From a virus: a stretch of DNA of 28,061 bases. Below the pieces are notes generated by a model. That model saw only the letters and a program-made list of their open reading frames with translations. It did not search any database and was not told the origin of the DNA. The stretch lies in the IMG/VR virus record IMGVR_UViG_3300032088_000053, positions 1-28,061 of that record; one strand, given 5' to 3'. The translations under genes and the position numbers were made by a program. Numbering within the stretch: position 1 is the first letter of the stretch; every line of letters begins with the position of its first letter. Below are positions 26,872 to 28,061 of this stretch, one piece after another.

Positions 26872-26937
26872 GGAAATAGCTAAGTGCTTGATTTTAAACG
26901 ATTCACTATTTCCGGTAATTGATATTACCGGAAATAG
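26872..26937. repeat. Perfect 14-bp inverted repeat plus upstream half-site
   Basis: CTATTTCCGGTAAT (26906-26919) and ATTACCGGAAATAG (26924-26937) are exact reverse complements around TGAT. GGAAATAG also occurs at 26872-26879, so CTATTTCC (26906-26913) can pair with either copy. No U-run follows, which argues against a terminator. A terminase, recombinase or regulator binding site is likely. Confidence 0.85.
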
Positions 26938-26966
26938 CGGGTCCCTTTTGGCCGATTCTGGAGGTA

Positions 26967-26985
26967 GATGAGAATGATTCGCATC
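26967..26985. repeat. Operator-like 9-bp palindrome
   Basis: GATGAGAAT (26967-26975), a central G, then ATTCGCATC (26977-26985): eight of nine positions are symmetric. This is the size expected for a dimeric HTH regulator. Confidence 0.5.
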
Positions 26986-27096
26986 TGGCGGGGCCGCCCC
27001 CCACCCCCTCGCGACGATGCGGGGTGTATGCCAGTTTTTACACAATTAATTTGGCCCAAAACAAAAATGGACTATGTTTCACGTGGAACCACCTAG
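26974..27096 (+). CDS. Possible 40-residue basic peptide (uncertain)
   Basis: MIRIWRGRPPPPRDDAGCMP onward. GGAGG (26960-26964) lies 9 nt before ATG 26974; an in-frame ATG at 26968 is too close. The peptide is basic and Pro-rich at the start and polar afterwards, without a known motif. The frame crosses the operator-like palindrome and the parS-like site, so this may simply be non-coding DNA. It is listed only because the ribosome binding site is good. Confidence 0.3.
   Translation: MIRIWRGRPPPPRDDAGCMPVFTQLIWPKTKMDYVSRGTT
27075..27090. promoter_or_regulatory. parS-like ParB-binding site
   Basis: TGTTTCACGTGGAACC matches the bacterial chromosomal parS consensus TGTTNCACGTGNAACA at 13 of 14 fixed positions, differing only in the last base. 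The central CACGTG palindrome is intact. No ParA or ParB gene is in the window. Confidence 0.45.
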
Positions 27097-27171
27097 CCAA
27101 CCCACCCCCTTGTTTTTTAAAATCAAAAGGGCCATAAATTTTTAGCAAAATTTTACTAAATGGGAATTCGT

Positions 27172-28061
27172 ATGCAGCAAGATGTCGAAGCCGAACGATT
27201 AAAACTAGAACTCCGACTAGCCCTGCTAGAGGGCCAAGAACGGGCTAAGGACACGTTTATCGGTTTTTCTCAATACGTCTGGCCCGAGGCGATACTAAGC
27301 AGCCACCATAAGATTATGGCCGACGCCTTTGATCGAATAGCCAAAGGAACCCTGAAGCGCTTGATCGTGAACATGCCGCCTCGACACACCAAATCAGAAT
27401 TCGCGTCGTATCTGCTGCCTGCCTACATCATGGGCCGTAAGCCAAGCACCAAGATCATTCAAGCGACACACACCGGCGAGCTCGCTGTACGCTTTGGCCG
27501 TAAGGTGCGTAACTTGATGGATCTGGATAAATACAAGGAAGTATTCCCTGAGGTTGCCTTGAAGGCTGACAGTAAAGCCGCCGGAAGGTGGGACACGAAC
27601 AGTGGTGGGGAGTACTTTGCTGTAGGTGTAGGCGGCGCGATGACGGGCCGTGGTGCGGATATGTTGATCATCGATGACCCGCACTCGGAGCAAGACGCGG
27701 CCTCGGTTTTAGCTCTGGACAACGCTTGGGACTGGTACACCTCTGGGCCTAGAACTCGATTGCAGCCGGGCGGTGCAATTGTTATTGTGATGACAAGGTG
27801 GGGAACGAAGGACCTAACGGCCCGATTGCTGAAATCACAATCTAACTCGAATGCGGACCAATGGGAGGTTATCGAGTTTCCTGCTGTTTTTGATGAAGGT
27901 GAGGAGAACGAAAGAGCCCTTTGGCCTAGCTTCTGGGAACTTGACGAGCTCCGCGCGGTCCGTGCATCGATGTCGGTGCAGAAATGGAACGCGATGTACC
28001 AACAACGGCCCACGGCCGATGAAGGTGCAATCCTGAAGCGTGAGTGGTGGCGCATTTGGGA
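27172..28061 (+). CDS. terL: Terminase large subunit, N-terminal ATPase part (3' end outside window)
   Basis: 296 residues are present and the frame is still open at the window edge. VNMPPRHTKSEFAS (66-79) is the phage terminase Walker A variant, MTGRGADMLIIDDPHS (157-172) holds Walker B with the Asp-Asp-Pro ending, and IVIVMTRWGTKDLTARLL (203-220) is the coupling motif III. The C-terminal nuclease domain must follow beyond the edge. It powers DNA packaging into the prohead. The N-terminal helix (AERLKLELRLALLEGQERAK) probably docks the small subunit. The start ATG 27172 has only a weak GGGA upstream, so expression may depend on structure in the long leader. Confidence 0.93.
   Translation, partial: MQQDVEAERLKLELRLALLEGQERAKDTFIGFSQYVWPEAILSSHHKIMADAFDRIAKGTLKRLIVNMPPRHTKSEFASYLLPAYIMGRKPSTKIIQATHTGELAVRFGRKVRNLMDLDKYKEVFPEVALKADSKAAGRWDTNSGGEYFAVGVGGAMTGRGADMLIIDDPHSEQDAASVLALDNAWDWYTSGPRTRLQPGGAIVIVMTRWGTKDLTARLLKSQSNSNADQWEVIEFPAVFDEGEENERALWPSFWELDELRAVRASMSVQKWNAMYQQRPTADEGAILKREWWRIW

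Larger units (their letters stand above)
26631..27171. other. Non-coding, structured region between VRR-NUC and large terminase
   Basis: No well-supported gene, although a 40-residue reading frame is listed separately. It holds overlapping palindromes (26731-26749), phased A-tracts (26764-26791), a TGGACCATGG copy (26801), two CCGAGGTGC copies (26812, 26861), a perfect 14-bp inverted repeat with an extra half-site (26872-26937), an operator-like palindrome (26967-26985) and a parS-like site (27075-27090). The position between the terminase subunits makes a packaging-initiation or cos site plausible. No clear promoter for the large subunit is seen. Confidence 0.6.

Noticed and set aside
27459-28055. 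198-residue open frame on the minus strand
   Set aside because: It is antisense to the large terminase, which has clear Walker motifs on the plus strand.

Overview
The window is part of a tailed bacteriophage genome, most like uncultured marine phages. A large terminase subunit runs off the right edge and virion genes enter from the left edge. This suggests a circular or permuted genome in which portal, capsid and tail genes lie outside the window. I see no rRNA, tRNA, integrase, repressor, phage RNA polymerase or CRISPR array. The host cannot be named. Promoters look like bacterial sigma-70 sites and ribosome binding sites are strong GGAG types, so a proteobacterium-like host is a reasonable guess.

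Layout. (1) 3-7013: four long, Ala/Gly/Gln-rich rightward genes, overlapping or closely spaced, probably virion or DNA-ejection proteins, ending at a bidirectional terminator (7027-7050). (2) 7054-9482: a leftward block with a small orphan gene, a RecB/MGME1-like exonuclease and an SNF2-type helicase, driven from a divergent promoter region at 9.51-9.57 kb. (3) 9587-16175: a rightward replication block with two conserved phage hypotheticals, a putative ssDNA-binding protein, a TOTE-type archaeo-eukaryotic primase, a UvrD-like SF1 helicase and a family A DNA polymerase with 3'-5' exonuclease and Leu at the position equivalent to E. coli 762. (4) 16231-24703: an accessory island of about 28 very small genes, several too short or too offset for routine gene calling. 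It includes three Cys-rich knuckle proteins, an exported 51-residue protein, an SNase-like nuclease, an HTH protein with a second gene nested in its 3' end, and a SleB-like cell-wall hydrolase. (5) 24704-25292 and 26631-27171: two repeat-rich non-coding stretches flanking the packaging genes. (6) 25293-28061: a small conserved protein, terminase small subunit, a VRR-NUC nuclease that overlaps the terminase gene by 281 nt in another frame, and the N-terminal 296 residues of the large terminase.

The most unusual part is how the small-gene island is controlled. At least four promoters share an AAAAAGTAGTTG box over the -35 region. Transcripts from four promoters (three with the box and one with a diverged form) should begin with a short hairpin whose stem covaries and whose 5-nt loop always ends in TGG. 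Ten genes share an ATACAGGAG ribosome binding site, and three internal gaps carry C(UNCG)G tetraloop hairpins. A 9-bp box, GACGTAACC, recurs upstream of the 22-kb cassette and in the non-coding stretch before the terminase genes, which points to a common DNA-binding protein. Other notable points are a near-consensus parS site and a perfect 14-bp inverted repeat before the large terminase gene, and repeated use of TTG start codons.
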